Assembly (NCBI GenBank): GCA_902477075.1 | Contig: CABSFU010000007.1 | Coordinates: 1-59,603, forward strand | Length of the DNA: 59,603 bases | Origin: UMGS1498 sp900552335 | GTDB lineage: Bacteria > Bacillota_I > Bacilli_A > RF39 > UBA660 | Direction: 5' to 3' | Shown here: in pieces, positions 1 to 9,164 of the stretch | How the letters are laid out: each line of letters opens with the position of its first letter | How positions within the stretch are numbered: position 1 is the first letter of the stretch | Position numbers and translations under genes: made by a program | Notes under the pieces: generated by a model | What the model was told of the DNA's origin: nothing | The model's database searches: none | What the model saw: only the letters and a program-made list of their open reading frames with translations

Positions 1-362
1 AAAATAATTTAAATAACTATGCTTTACAAAGTGAGGTAGATAAAACAAATAGTAATTTAAATAATTTATCTAGCTTGGTTACAGCTAATCAAACGAACAT
101 TAATAATTTAAATGAGAAGTTATTAAAAACCAAAGCTGTTATAGGAACAATTAATTCTTTAGGTAATATCTCACTTGAAATTGATACTGTAAATTATTCA
201 GTTATAGGGTGTGTAGTACAATCTATTAATAATCAAAATACGGATGCTTATTGTATTCCGTATGCTAGTACAACCACACAAAGATGGTTTGGACGTATAT
301 TTTATTATAATGGTACAGTGCAGACAAATTTACCAGTAAAATTATTGATCTATTACTTATAA
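1..362 (+). CDS. Pilin/fibre-like protein, 5' end cut by window edge
   Basis: The reading frame is open from base 3 to the stop at 360-362, so this is the C-terminal part of a longer gene. The first ~30 residues are an Asn/Leu-rich coiled coil (NNYALQSEVDKTNSN) that matches the stalk of the complete protein at 13767-14786. Window bases 1-34 are identical to 14350-14383. After the stalk comes a tip of about 80 residues, beta-rich in appearance with two Cys, that has no resemblance to the tip of the other copy. By homology the missing N-terminus probably carries a prepilin leader. I infer a surface fibre with an exchangeable tip; the TTG at 75 is not a real start. Confidence 0.7.
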   Translation, partial: NNLNNYALQSEVDKTNSNLNNLSSLVTANQTNINNLNEKLLKTKAVIGTINSLGNISLEIDTVNYSVIGCVVQSINNQNTDAYCIPYASTTTQRWFGRIFYYNGTVQTNLPVKLLIYYL

Positions 363-431
363 ATCAATAACAAATGCTTAATCATAAAAATAAAATCTAA
401 ACTAAATAACAAAAAAATTAAATAAAATGTT

Positions 432-459
432 TTGCTGATAGTGAACTATATGTTATAAT
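432..459 (+). promoter_or_regulatory. Promoter of the HTH gene at 481
   Basis: TTGCTG at 432-437 and TATAAT at 454-459 are separated by 16 nt. A TG at 451-452 gives an extended -10 element. The Shine-Dalgarno AGGAGG follows at 468-473. Confidence 0.6.
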
Positions 460-480
460 ACTTTTGTAGGAGGTAGTATG

Positions 481-708
481 ATGTATCAAAAATTAAGAGA
501 AATGAGAATAAAAAATAAATATACTACACAAGCTATGGCAGAGCAATTAGGAATTAGTAAGTCCTTTTATTCTCAAATAGAAACTGGGTCTAGAAAATTA
601 AGTTATAACATGGCAGTTCGCATTGCTTCCATTTTTAAAAGAAGACCAGATTATATTTTCTATGAAGAATCCATTGAAACAGAAAAAGATGAAACATCTC
701 AGTCATAA
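481..708 (+). CDS. Small XRE-family HTH regulator
   Basis: This 75-aa protein is almost entirely one Cro/C1-type helix-turn-helix: residues TTQAMAEQLGISKSFYSQIETG form the turn and recognition helices, followed by helices 4-5 (LSYNMAVRIASIFKRRPDYIF). There is no effector domain, so it acts as a minimal DNA-binding protein with unknown target. Two ATGs are adjacent: 478 is only 4 nt from AGGAGG (468-473) while 481 is 7 nt away, so 481 is preferred. It is monocistronic, with its own extended -10 promoter and a terminator directly after the stop. Confidence 0.85.
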   Translation: MYQKLREMRIKNKYTTQAMAEQLGISKSFYSQIETGSRKLSYNMAVRIASIFKRRPDYIFYEESIETEKDETSQS

Positions 709-736
709 AAAGTAAGCTTTTTGGCTTATTTTTTTG
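708..736 (+). terminator. Rho-independent terminator
   Basis: AAGTAAGC at 710-717 pairs with GCTTATTT at 724-731 (one G-U pair) and runs into a T tract, right after the HTH stop codon. Confidence 0.7.
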
Positions 737-824
737 AAAATAAAGATTATAATATTGGTAAAATATTTAATGAGAAAATAAAAAATAAATTAAATAGGAA
801 ACAATAAAAATAAAAAGATAACTA

Positions 825-853
825 TTGACTGAGTTAAAAAAAAAGAATAAAAT
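825..853 (+). promoter_or_regulatory. Promoter of glyQS leader
   Basis: TTGACT at 825-830 and TAAAAT at 848-853 with a 17-nt spacer. It predicts transcription start near 860, which makes the following T-box leader unusually short. Confidence 0.6.
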
Positions 854-859
854 AGAACT

Positions 860-985
860 GTAATATGAAATGCGATGATGGGCTTGGAAACCCGGAAGCA
901 ATATAAAAAAGAGTGATTCTTCTAGAATAATTAGGGTGGAACCGCGGTTGATACCGTCCCTATCTTCTAGGAGAATTTTTATATT
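860..985 (+). ncRNA. T-box riboswitch (compact, glycine)
   Basis: The conserved T-box GGTGGAACCGCGG lies at 934-946, with its antiterminator partner CGTCCCT at 955-961. A possible Stem III (ATTCT/AGAAT) sits at 916-928. A bulged stem TCCCTA...TAGGAGA followed by a short T run (957-980) could be the terminator. Known T-boxes of this type sense uncharged tRNA-Gly and control glyQS. The 5' part is odd. With the start near 860 there is room only for a small hairpin at 871-900, whose stem interrupts at GATGA/GAA (kink-turn-like) and whose loop carries GGA, a glycine codon. I infer a reduced Stem I; a start further upstream would change that reading. Confidence 0.85.
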
Positions 986-1000
986 TAAGGAGGAAATAAT

Positions 1001-2362
1001 ATGAAAATGGAACAATTAGTTAATTTTTGTAAACAATATGGGTTTATTTTTCAAGGAAGTGAAATATATGGAGGGCTTGCAAATACATGGGATTATGGAC
1101 CATTGGGAAGCCGTTTAAAAAACAACATAAAAGATGCTTGGAGAAAAAGATTTATTCAAGAAAGACCAAATGCCTATGAATTAGATGCTGATATATTAAT
1201 GCATCCAAGAGTATGGGAAGCTTCTGGACATGTATCTAGTTTCTCAGATCCTCTTGCTGATTGCAAAGAATGCAAAACAAGACATAGAGTAGATAACTTA
1301 ATTAACGATTATTCTCATAGTTCTATTGGTGATGCTATGAGTCAAGATGAAATGATGGAATATATTCGTGAAAATAAAGTTCCATGTCCAAAATGTGGAA
1401 AATCTAATTTTACAGATATTAGACAATTTAATTTAATGTTTCAAACATATAGAGGTGTTACCAATGATTCTAAAAATGTTGTTTATTTAAGGCCAGAAAA
1501 TGCTCAAGGTGAATATGTTAATTTTTTAAATGTACAAAGAACAATGCGTGCTAAATTACCATTTAGTATTGGTCAAATTGGTAAAGCTTTTCGAAATGAA
1601 ATTACACCTGGAAACTTCACTTTTCGAACAATTGAGTTTGAACAAATGGAATATCAAACATTTTGTAAGGAAGGAACTGATTCTGAAATCTATGCATATT
1701 TTAAAAATTATGGAAAAAAATTCTTCATGGATTTAGGTATACCAGAAAGTGATTTAAGATTTCATGATCATGAAAAATTGGCTCATTATGCCAAAGAAGC
1801 ATGTGATATTGAGTATAAATTTCCTTTTGGTTGGGGTGAAATCAATGGTACACATAATAGAACGAATTTTGATTTAACAAGACATCAAGAATATAGTGGA
1901 GTAGCGCAAACTTATTTAGACCCAGAAACAAATGAAAAATATATTCCATATATTATTGAATCTACTTATGGATTAGACAGAACGGTATTAGCTATTTTAT
2001 TTAATGCTTTAAAAGAAGAAACATTAGAAGATGGTACTACAAGACAAGTTCTTCAATTGCACCCATTCTTATCTCCTTATAAAGTAAATGTATTACCATT
2101 AATCAAGAAAGTACATAGTGAAAAAGCGTTAGAAATTTATGAAATGCTATCAAAACATTTTATGACTTCTTATGATGATTCAGGTAATATTGGAAAAAGA
2201 TATAGAAGAGGAGATGCTGCTGGAACACCTTTTGCTATTACAATTGATGATGATACTATACATAATGGCACTGTTACGTTAAGAGATCGTGATACTATGG
2301 AACAAATCGTTTTACCAGTAGAAGAATTAGTTTCTTACGTAGAAGAAAAAATTAAATTTTAG
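1001..2362 (+). CDS. glyQS: Glycyl-tRNA synthetase, dimeric type
   Basis: This 453-aa class II aminoacyl-tRNA synthetase charges tRNA-Gly. It is the single-chain alpha2 type of Staphylococcus, mycoplasmas and eukaryotes, not the alpha2beta2 type of B. subtilis. Visible family features are the N-terminal FCKQYGFIFQGSEIYGG segment and the zinc-type Cys pairs (DCKEC and CPKC, residues ~88-130). Motif 2 is FRNEITPGNFTFRTIEFEQME and motif 3 is GLDRT. A C-terminal anticodon-binding domain starts near residue 360. AAGGAGGA at 988-995 supports the ATG at 1001. Expression is controlled by the T-box leader immediately upstream, and the gene is monocistronic. Confidence 0.97.
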   Translation: MKMEQLVNFCKQYGFIFQGSEIYGGLANTWDYGPLGSRLKNNIKDAWRKRFIQERPNAYELDADILMHPRVWEASGHVSSFSDPLADCKECKTRHRVDNLINDYSHSSIGDAMSQDEMMEYIRENKVPCPKCGKSNFTDIRQFNLMFQTYRGVTNDSKNVVYLRPENAQGEYVNFLNVQRTMRAKLPFSIGQIGKAFRNEITPGNFTFRTIEFEQMEYQTFCKEGTDSEIYAYFKNYGKKFFMDLGIPESDLRFHDHEKLAHYAKEACDIEYKFPFGWGEINGTHNRTNFDLTRHQEYSGVAQTYLDPETNEKYIPYIIESTYGLDRTVLAILFNALKEETLEDGTTRQVLQLHPFLSPYKVNVLPLIKKVHSEKALEIYEMLSKHFMTSYDDSGNIGKRYRRGDAAGTPFAITIDDDTIHNGTVTLRDRDTMEQIVLPVEELVSYVEEKIKF

Positions 2363-2387
2363 AAGTACTTTTATAGTACTTTTTTTC
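2363..2387 (+). terminator. glyQS terminator
   Basis: AAGTACT (2363-2369) pairs with AGTACTT (2375-2381) across a TTTAT loop and continues into seven T. Confidence 0.85.
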
Positions 2388-2453
2388 TTAAAAGCTTTTA
2401 AAATGAAGAAAAATAATATATAATATTCATATATGGTTATAGGAGGTATATAA

Positions 2454-2726
2454 GTGGATATTGCTTTTAGTTCATTAGAACAGTTGTACCAAAGATTAAA
2501 ACCAGCATTGTCAGCACGTAGGCAAGAATTAAAAAGAAGTGGCTATTTATATGCTACAGAAGAAGATATTTGGAACTATCTAAAAGAAATGAAATGGAAA
2601 AGTGCCAAAGACCTTTCTTTATATCAAATGGCATGTGATATATTTGAAGTAGATGATCGTACGATTGATTGCTATTTGAGAGACAAAATGAATGTACGTA
2701 ATAGAAAGTTGTATTTTGAGGATTAA
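2454..2726 (+). CDS. comN: ComN-like post-transcriptional regulator
   Basis: The 90-aa soluble protein resembles the small Bacillus ComN/YrzD family (Post_transc_reg). The cues are the pattern of LYQRLKPALSARRQELK, an EEDIWNYLKEMKWK middle and a DLSLYQMACDIFEV end. In B. subtilis ComN affects comE mRNA and its gene lies beside secDF; here it is also directly upstream of secDF, which supports the assignment. The GTG at 2454 is chosen because AGGAGGT (2441-2447) is 6 nt upstream. The role in this organism is unproven, since no comE genes are visible. Confidence 0.65.
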   Translation: MDIAFSSLEQLYQRLKPALSARRQELKRSGYLYATEEDIWNYLKEMKWKSAKDLSLYQMACDIFEVDDRTIDCYLRDKMNVRNRKLYFED

Positions 2727-2736
2727 GGTGAAGGAT

Positions 2737-4965
2737 ATGAACAACAAGAAAGATAAAAAAACATTTGTAAAAATCATGATTTATTTAGTGATTTTTACAG
2801 GAATTATTGGTTTATGTTTTCCAACATTATTTAAAAATTTAAAATTTGGTTTGGATTTACAAGGAGGATTTGAAGTTTTATATCAAGTAGACAGTATTGA
2901 TTCAGGTGAGGTAACAAGTGATATGGTTACAAACACCTATAAAACAATGTTAAAACGTATTGACGTTCTTGGTGTTTCAGAGCCTGTTATTACCGTAGAA
3001 GGCACAAATAAAATTCGTGTACAATTAGCTGGTGTAACAGATGATGAAGAAGCTAGAACGATTTTGAGTAAAGCCGCGAATCTAACATTTAGAGACACTA
3101 GTGATAATTTGTTAATGAACAGTAGCGTTTTAACAAGTGGAGGAGCTAGTGTAGGTTATAGTGTAGATAAAGGATACTATATTGCTTTAAGTATTCATGA
3201 TAAAGATACTTTTTATAAATATACAAAAGCAATTAGTGAACAAAAAGATAATAGAATTGTTATTTGGTTAGATTTTGATGAAAAAACAGATAAATTTTCT
3301 AACGAACAAGCAAAATGTGGTAGTTTGAATAATTCTAGATGTCTTTCAGTTGCTAGTGTTTCACAAGGTTTCTCTAGTGATGTTATCATTCAGGGAAACT
3401 TTGATAAAGAAGAAGCAACTTCCTTAGTTGAATTAATTAATTCAGGTAGTTTACCAACAAAATTAACAGAAATTTCTTCTAAAACAGTAGATGCAAGTTT
3501 TGGAGCTAATTCTTTAGAAAAAACATTCCTAGCAGGTGTTATTGGTATCTCTTGTATTATTTTACTTATGGTAGTGATGTATCGTTTTGCTGGATTAATT
3601 GCTTCCTTTGGACTTGTTTTATATGCCTTTTTAACTTTCTTCTTATTCTGGTTAATTGGTGGCGTTTTAACTTTACCAGGAATAGCAGCTATGTTACTTG
3701 GAATTGGTATGGCAGTAGATGCTAATGTAATTAATTTTACAAGAATTAGAGATGAATTAAAAACTAGAAAAGATTTAAAAATAGCTTATAAAAAAGGAAA
3801 TACAGAATCTATTAAAACGGTAATGGATGCAAATATTACAACCCTTTTAGTAGCTATCATCCTATTTATTTTTGGAGAAAGTACTATTAAAGGATTTGCT
3901 ACTATGTTGATTATTAGTATTATTACAACGTTGTTTGTAATGGTTTTCTTAGTAAGAAAAGTATTAGATAAAATGGTAGAAACAAATTATTTTAATGATA
4001 AAGTTTCCTTCTTTGTTGGTCTAAAAAATAAAGAAATCCACAATAATTTCATTAAAAATATGCGCATTTTTATTAGTATACCAGTTGTAATTATAATAGC
4101 AGGAATTATTTCTCTATTTACGAATAAACTTACTTTAGGAGTTGAATTTAAAGGTGGAACTTCTATTACAATTCAAGCAGAACAAAACTTAGATATCAAT
4201 CAAATCGAAAACGATATGGAAAAATTGAATTATCATATTGTTACAATTGATAAAATTGATGAAAAAACAATGGATGTAACCATTGAAGAAAGTTTGGAAC
4301 AAGATGCTGTTTTAGAAACAGAAAAATATTTCAATGAAAATTATCAAGCTTCAACAGATATTGGTGTTGTATCAAATGTTGTAAAACAAGAGTTAGTGAA
4401 AAATGCTATTTACGCTGTTATTTTAGCTGCTATTTCCATTATTATATATATTTCCATTCGATATCGTTTTAGTTATGCCATATCTGGAATTTTAGCTTTA
4501 ATGCATGATTTATTTATGATGATTATTTTCTTTAGTATTTTCAAATTAGAAGTAACGCCTATCTTTATAGCAGCTCTTCTATCCATTATTGGTTATTCTA
4601 TTAATAATACAATTGTTACATTTGATCGTATTAAAGAAAACTTAAACAATAAAAAATTAAAAACAAAAGAAGATTTACAAGAAGTTGTAAATGATAGTAT
4701 TTCAGCAATTTTTACACGTAGTATTATTACCACAATAACAACATTAATTCCTGTTGTTGTGTTAATACTAGTAGGGCCACATGAAATATTAAACTTTAAT
4801 ATTGCACTTTTCATTGGTTTGGTTGCTGGAGCTTATTCATCTCTATTTATATCCTCTTTTATTTGGTATTTAATAGAAAAAAATAATGTAGGTAAACCTC
4901 AAAAAAAGAAATGGTATGAAATAGACGAATTAGAAGAAAAAAGAGTAAAAGGAGTAAATTCTTAA
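2737..4965 (+). CDS. secDF: Fused protein translocase subunit SecDF
   Basis: This 742-aa polytopic membrane protein uses the proton-motive force to help SecYEG complete protein export. The SecD half starts with one membrane segment (residues ~13-33) and then the FGLDLQGGFEVLYQV motif. A large external P1-type domain and five membrane segments follow (LLGIGMAVDANVINF signature). The SecF half repeats the plan from GVEFKGGTSI and ends with five more segments (IIGYSINNTIVTFDRIKE). The fused form is typical of Bacilli. ATG 2737 follows AAGGTGAAGG closely. The in-frame ATG at 2692 lies inside comN and would add 15 non-conserved residues, so it is rejected. Confidence 0.97.
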   Translation: MNNKKDKKTFVKIMIYLVIFTGIIGLCFPTLFKNLKFGLDLQGGFEVLYQVDSIDSGEVTSDMVTNTYKTMLKRIDVLGVSEPVITVEGTNKIRVQLAGVTDDEEARTILSKAANLTFRDTSDNLLMNSSVLTSGGASVGYSVDKGYYIALSIHDKDTFYKYTKAISEQKDNRIVIWLDFDEKTDKFSNEQAKCGSLNNSRCLSVASVSQGFSSDVIIQGNFDKEEATSLVELINSGSLPTKLTEISSKTVDASFGANSLEKTFLAGVIGISCIILLMVVMYRFAGLIASFGLVLYAFLTFFLFWLIGGVLTLPGIAAMLLGIGMAVDANVINFTRIRDELKTRKDLKIAYKKGNTESIKTVMDANITTLLVAIILFIFGESTIKGFATMLIISIITTLFVMVFLVRKVLDKMVETNYFNDKVSFFVGLKNKEIHNNFIKNMRIFISIPVVIIIAGIISLFTNKLTLGVEFKGGTSITIQAEQNLDINQIENDMEKLNYHIVTIDKIDEKTMDVTIEESLEQDAVLETEKYFNENYQASTDIGVVSNVVKQELVKNAIYAVILAAISIIIYISIRYRFSYAISGILALMHDLFMMIIFFSIFKLEVTPIFIAALLSIIGYSINNTIVTFDRIKENLNNKKLKTKEDLQEVVNDSISAIFTRSIITTITTLIPVVVLILVGPHEILNFNIALFIGLVAGAYSSLFISSFIWYLIEKNNVGKPQKKKWYEIDELEEKRVKGVNS

Positions 4966-4978
4966 AAGGAGAATGCTC

Positions 4979-5482
4979 ATGGTAGAACAAGAATATATAA
5001 AAGTTTCTGTTAATGATATTATTCGTGTTTGTATGATTGCTAAAAATAATAAAGAAAATGCATTACTAATTCAAAGATTATCCAACTTATTTGTTAATGC
5101 AGAACAGAGTGAAGTATCCATTTTAAAAGAAAGTGAAGAAGCAAAATATCTATTAAAGTGTAATCCCGCTCTTCTTTTACAGAATGATATTACACTAGAA
5201 AGTTTATCTTTAGCTTTTACGAGATTATACTTTGGAAAAAATAATAAAGAACTTTTAAAAAGAATAGAAAAATATTATCGTCAGTTTATAGATAATATTA
5301 AAAGTAATGATGATAATACTAGTTTAAAACAAGAAATAGTACTAGATACAGAAGCTTATACAATGATTCAACAATTTTCTAGTTATCAAGGATATGAAGA
5401 ACATATTGTTGGAAAAAAAGTAAAACAAAAAGAAAAAATTATTCCAAAACAGGAATTAAAAGGAAAAGCAATCGTAGAATAG
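4979..5482 (+). CDS. Hypothetical protein, helical, downstream of secDF
   Basis: I do not recognise this 167-aa protein. It is soluble, strongly helical and charged, with a Lys/Glu-rich C-terminal tail (residues ~145-167) and no signal peptide or membrane segment. It begins 13 nt after the secDF stop, so co-transcription is likely. AGGAG at 4967-4971 sits 7 nt from ATG 4979 but only 1 nt from ATG 4973, favouring 4979. A terminator closes the unit directly after the stop. Confidence 0.7.
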   Translation: MVEQEYIKVSVNDIIRVCMIAKNNKENALLIQRLSNLFVNAEQSEVSILKESEEAKYLLKCNPALLLQNDITLESLSLAFTRLYFGKNNKELLKRIEKYYRQFIDNIKSNDDNTSLKQEIVLDTEAYTMIQQFSSYQGYEEHIVGKKVKQKEKIIPKQELKGKAIVE

Positions 5483-5511
5483 AAGTACATAGAGTGCTTC
5501 TATTTTTTTTT
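5479..5511 (+). terminator. Terminator after secDF unit
   Basis: AGAAGTAC (5481-5488) pairs with GTGCTTCT (5494-5501) and is followed by nine T. Confidence 0.8.
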
Positions 5512-5527
5512 GAGAAAGGAATTTAAA

Positions 5528-5878
5528 ATGGAATTAGAAAAAATAGAATTTATAGAAGAACATATTGCTTATTTTATGGAAAAAGGTTATGAAAAAATAA
5601 ATGCAAGAGAAAATGTATTCTTAGCGTTACTTAATATTTTATTAAGTAATCATCCTTTAATAGAGTGTGAAGAGTATGATTTTTTACTTTCTTTTGCGCA
5701 AAATTATGAGGGAATTAATTTTTATGGAAGCGTGATTGAAGTTATTTCTAACTTACAAAGTTATACGATGAAAATGCTTAATTACAGTATGGAAGCTTAT
5801 AGTGTGAAACAAAGATTAGACGAATATATAGAATTGTATCGAAAAAATAGTAATATGAAAATAAAGAAAATGGCATAA
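5528..5878 (+). CDS. Hypothetical protein, 116 aa
   Basis: A small acidic, helical, soluble protein of unknown family. The start ATG 5528 (MELEKIEF) is preceded by GAAAGGA at 5514-5520. The upstream TTG at 5510 lies in the terminator T tract and is unlikely. It is followed by its own terminator, whose 5' arm overlaps the last codons. No domain, metal motif or membrane segment is apparent. Confidence 0.65.
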   Translation: MELEKIEFIEEHIAYFMEKGYEKINARENVFLALLNILLSNHPLIECEEYDFLLSFAQNYEGINFYGSVIEVISNLQSYTMKMLNYSMEAYSVKQRLDEYIELYRKNSNMKIKKMA

Positions 5879-5892
5879 CGTCATTTTTTTTG
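5868..5892 (+). terminator. Terminator
   Basis: AATGGC (5869-5874) pairs with GTCATT (5880-5885) and continues into eight T. Confidence 0.65.
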
Positions 5893-5936
5893 TATAAAAA
5901 TTTGAAAAAATTGGACAATATTAATGGTGATGAAAA

Positions 5937-6761
5937 GTGCTTGTTTATATTGAAAATAAAATCATTTTAGCGAAAGTTTTATCGTTATTAGATCTGTGTC
6001 AAATATCTTACACAACCAATCCAAAAGATCATTATGATGTTTTATTGATTACCGATATTAAAAATAGAACTCTAAAATTAATGAAAAATAAAAAAGTCTT
6101 TTTCTTTACAAATTATGTAGAAGAAAAAATATTACATCATAAATTTTTAGTACCAAATATGCCATTTAAAATAATAACATCACTACCACTTTTGAAAGGG
6201 AATGCTGATACTATTTTTATACCATCCATTCTTCCAGTGATTACATTAAAAAAGAATAAAGGAATATATGAAAAATATCACTTGATAAAGAATAAAAAAA
6301 GAATCATTATTTTTGATGAATATTTAGAATTTTTAAAGGATTTAGATTATATATGTGAAAATTACTCAAAATATGAAATTATTTATGTTGGATATAAATA
6401 TATGAAAAAAATTTTTTTTCCAAAAAATGTTATTTGGCTAAAATATATCGATTTAAGAAATTATAACGATTTATGTAACGTTTCTGATTTTGTTATTTTT
6501 TATTCAAGTCCACCCATTGATTATTTGTATACTACTATATTAACGCATACGGAAATTTTTATGATAGAAAAAAATAATTATATCAATTATTTCATACCAT
6601 CTAAACACTATTATAATTTTTTAAACACAAATGAATTAATAACGAAGATAAATAAATATTTAACTGGAAGAACATCTTCTTTAAATGATAATGCTTATTT
6701 TTTAATCGAACAAAATACAGAAATAAATTATATACAGAGTTTGAAAAAAGTCTTGGAATAA
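5937..6761 (+). CDS. Glycosyltransferase-like (GT-B fold) protein, tentative
   Basis: This 274-aa protein has the alternating hydrophobic strands of a two-Rossmann (GT-B) fold. The C-terminal half follows the usual GT-B order: a strand (KRIIIFDEYLEF), a helix, EIIYVGYKYMKK, then NVIWLKYIDLRNYNDLCNVSDFVIFYSS. This resembles the 'G.G...V.flG.v....ly..aD.fv.pS' pattern of family 4 enzymes. The Glu-rich catalytic signature is absent, so it may be degenerate. GTG 5937 lies 5 nt after GGTGATGA. It precedes clpC but has a separate -10-like box in between. The glycosyltransferase reading is weak. Confidence 0.4.
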   Translation: MLVYIENKIILAKVLSLLDLCQISYTTNPKDHYDVLLITDIKNRTLKLMKNKKVFFFTNYVEEKILHHKFLVPNMPFKIITSLPLLKGNADTIFIPSILPVITLKKNKGIYEKYHLIKNKKRIIIFDEYLEFLKDLDYICENYSKYEIIYVGYKYMKKIFFPKNVIWLKYIDLRNYNDLCNVSDFVIFYSSPPIDYLYTTILTHTEIFMIEKNNYINYFIPSKHYYNFLNTNELITKINKYLTGRTSSLNDNAYFLIEQNTEINYIQSLKKVLE

Positions 6762-6822
6762 ATTTTTTTTGACATAATTTATATACCTGTCTTTGTATAA
6801 TGGATAATGAAAGGAGAATTTT

Positions 6823-9123
6823 ATGTTTTGGAATTATAGCGAAGAAGCAAGAAAAATTTTAATGCAAGCTAAAAAAGAAATGAAAGAATTAAAACATCCT
6901 TACGTTGGTAGTGAACATTTAATGCTTGCTATTTTAAAAAATGATAATACCATTAGTAGATATTTAAAAAATTGTAATTTAGATTATCAAACATTTAAAA
7001 AGGAAATTATCCAAATTATTGGAATAGGAAAAGAAGAAAGTAGCTGGTTTTTATACACTCCACTTTTAAAAAAAGTAATAGAAAATGCTACTTTAGATGC
7101 AAAAGAAAAAAATGAAGATATAGGAGTAGAACATTTATTCTCTAGTTTATTAGAAGAAGGAGAAGGTGTTGCCATTCGTATTATGATTGGCATGAATATA
7201 GATGTAGATGAACTATATAATGAATTTGCTTACAAAATTGTACCTAAAAAAAGTAAAAAAAATAAAAAATTAACCATTGAAGAATTGGGAATTGATTTAA
7301 CGGAAAAAGCCAAAAAAAACTTGTTAGATCCTGTTATTGGTAGAGAAGATGAAATGAAAAGAATTTTGGAAATTTTATCTAGAAGAACGAAAAATAATCC
7401 TATTCTAGTAGGAGAAGCGGGTGTAGGTAAGACAGCCATTGTAGAAGAATTAAGTAGAAAAATTGCTCTAAAAGAAGTCCCACTTTCTCTACAAAATAAA
7501 AGAATTATTAGTTTAGACATGGCAAGTACGGTTGCTGGTACAAAATACCGTGGAGAGTTTGAAGAACGTATTAAAAACATTTTAAAAGAACTAGAAGAAA
7601 ATGAAGATATTATTTTATTTATTGATGAAATTCATACATTAGTGGGCGCTGGTGGAGCAGAAGGTGCTATTGATGCTTCTAATATTTTTAAACCTGCTTT
7701 GGCGAGAGGAAAAATTAGGTGTATAGGGGCAACTACAACTGCAGAATATAAAAAGTTTATTGAAAAAGATAGCGCTCTTGATAGAAGATTCCAGAAAGTT
7801 CAAGTAGAATCACCAGATCAAAAACAAATCAAAAATATTTTGTTGAAATTAAAACCAATCTATGAAAAATTTCATTTTGTTGAAATAGAAGATTCTATCA
7901 TTGATTTAATCATTGAATTATCAGAAAAATATATTTATGATCGACATGAACCAGATCGTAGCATTGACGTCTTAGATGAAGTATGCGCTAGAGCTAGTTT
8001 GAAAGAAAATAAAAATGTTAAAAAATACAATGAACTATTAGGCCAAAGAGAACAAATATTGAAACAAAAAAATGAAGCGATTGTTTCTAATCATTTTAAA
8101 GAAGCATATCAATTAAAAGAAAGTGAAAATTTATTAGAGGATAAAATAAATCATTTAGAACTAAAATTACATGATGAAGTAGGAGAAAAAGTAACAAAAG
8201 AAGATGTTGCATCTGTTATTCATTCTAAAACCAAAATACCAACTTATGAAATATTAAATCATCATGAAATTTTATCTAGTAAATTAAGTAAAATACTAAA
8301 AGAAAATATTATTGGCCAAGAAAAAGCAATTGAGTCTTTAGAGAATATTGCGAAAAGAATTCAATTAGGATTAAAAGACGGATGTTATTCTTTATTATTT
8401 GTTGGTGGAAGTGGAATTGGTAAAACTTCTTTAGCTCGTTTGTTTGGAGAAACTTTAGTAGGAAAAGATAATATTATTAAATTAGATATGAGTGAATATA
8501 GTGAATCTCATACTGTTAGTAAATTATTAGGAGCACCTCCGGGATATGTTGGCTATCAAGATTATCAAAATATTTTTGAACAAATTCGAAATCATCCTTA
8601 TTCCGTTTTAATCCTAGATGAAATAGAAAAGGCTCATCCTAGTATTTTAAATATATTTTTACAAATATTGGAAGATTCTAAAATCTTAAATAGCGAAGGA
8701 AATGAAATCCATTTTAATCATGTTACAATTATTATGACTTCCAATATAGGAAGCGATGAAATAGAAGTTGGATTTCATCAAAATCATAACGATATTTTAA
8801 CAAAATTAAAAGAACACTTAAATGTCCCTTTTATTAGTAGAATAGATAATATTATTTCGTTTGAACCTTTATCAAAAGAAGATATTGTAAAAATCATTAA
8901 TCAAAAAATAAAGAAAATAAAAAATAAGTATAAAGAGAAAAAAATTGAATTAAAAATATCTCCTTCTATTGTAGAAGAAATATGTTTATTATCTGACTAT
9001 GAAATTTTGGGAGCTAGAAAAATTGATAAAATTATCAAAGACAAATTAGATAATCAAATTATTGACGCTTTATTACAAAATAAAAATAAAATACTGATTC
9101 ATTCCATCCAGCAAATGGTTTGA
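6823..9123 (+). CDS. clpC: ATP-dependent Clp protease ATPase ClpC
   Basis: This 766-aa AAA+ unfoldase feeds substrates to ClpP. It has two Clp_N repeats (residues 1-140), AAA-1 with Walker A GEAGVGKT (~197-204) and Walker B ILFIDEIH. A UVR-like coiled segment (~405-450, YNELLGQREQILKQKNEAI) separates it from AAA-2, which has GGSGIGKT and a D2-small domain. The UVR segment and the short middle domain make it ClpC rather than ClpB. AAGGAG at 6811-6816 supports ATG 6823. A TATAAT lies at 6796-6801; the TTGACA at 6769 is 21 nt away, too far for a normal promoter. No ctsR or mcsA/mcsB neighbours are present and no full CtsR heptad repeat or CIRCE is visible. Confidence 0.95.
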   Translation: MFWNYSEEARKILMQAKKEMKELKHPYVGSEHLMLAILKNDNTISRYLKNCNLDYQTFKKEIIQIIGIGKEESSWFLYTPLLKKVIENATLDAKEKNEDIGVEHLFSSLLEEGEGVAIRIMIGMNIDVDELYNEFAYKIVPKKSKKNKKLTIEELGIDLTEKAKKNLLDPVIGREDEMKRILEILSRRTKNNPILVGEAGVGKTAIVEELSRKIALKEVPLSLQNKRIISLDMASTVAGTKYRGEFEERIKNILKELEENEDIILFIDEIHTLVGAGGAEGAIDASNIFKPALARGKIRCIGATTTAEYKKFIEKDSALDRRFQKVQVESPDQKQIKNILLKLKPIYEKFHFVEIEDSIIDLIIELSEKYIYDRHEPDRSIDVLDEVCARASLKENKNVKKYNELLGQREQILKQKNEAIVSNHFKEAYQLKESENLLEDKINHLELKLHDEVGEKVTKEDVASVIHSKTKIPTYEILNHHEILSSKLSKILKENIIGQEKAIESLENIAKRIQLGLKDGCYSLLFVGGSGIGKTSLARLFGETLVGKDNIIKLDMSEYSESHTVSKLLGAPPGYVGYQDYQNIFEQIRNHPYSVLILDEIEKAHPSILNIFLQILEDSKILNSEGNEIHFNHVTIIMTSNIGSDEIEVGFHQNHNDILTKLKEHLNVPFISRIDNIISFEPLSKEDIVKIINQKIKKIKNKYKEKKIELKISPSIVEEICLLSDYEILGARKIDKIIKDKLDNQIIDALLQNKNKILIHSIQQMV

Positions 9124-9164
9124 CATCAATAATTGATTTTATGTATAATAATATCGGTGAGACT

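Noticed and set aside
767..1015. 82-codon frame on the - strand opposite the T-box
   Set aside because: It runs antisense through the T-box leader, is made of low-complexity Ile/Phe/Ser codons, and has no ribosome site.
6769..6801. TTGACA plus TATAAT as clpC promoter
   Set aside because: The spacer is 21 nt, too long for a standard promoter; only the -10 may be real. The TTTGAC is at most half a CtsR site.
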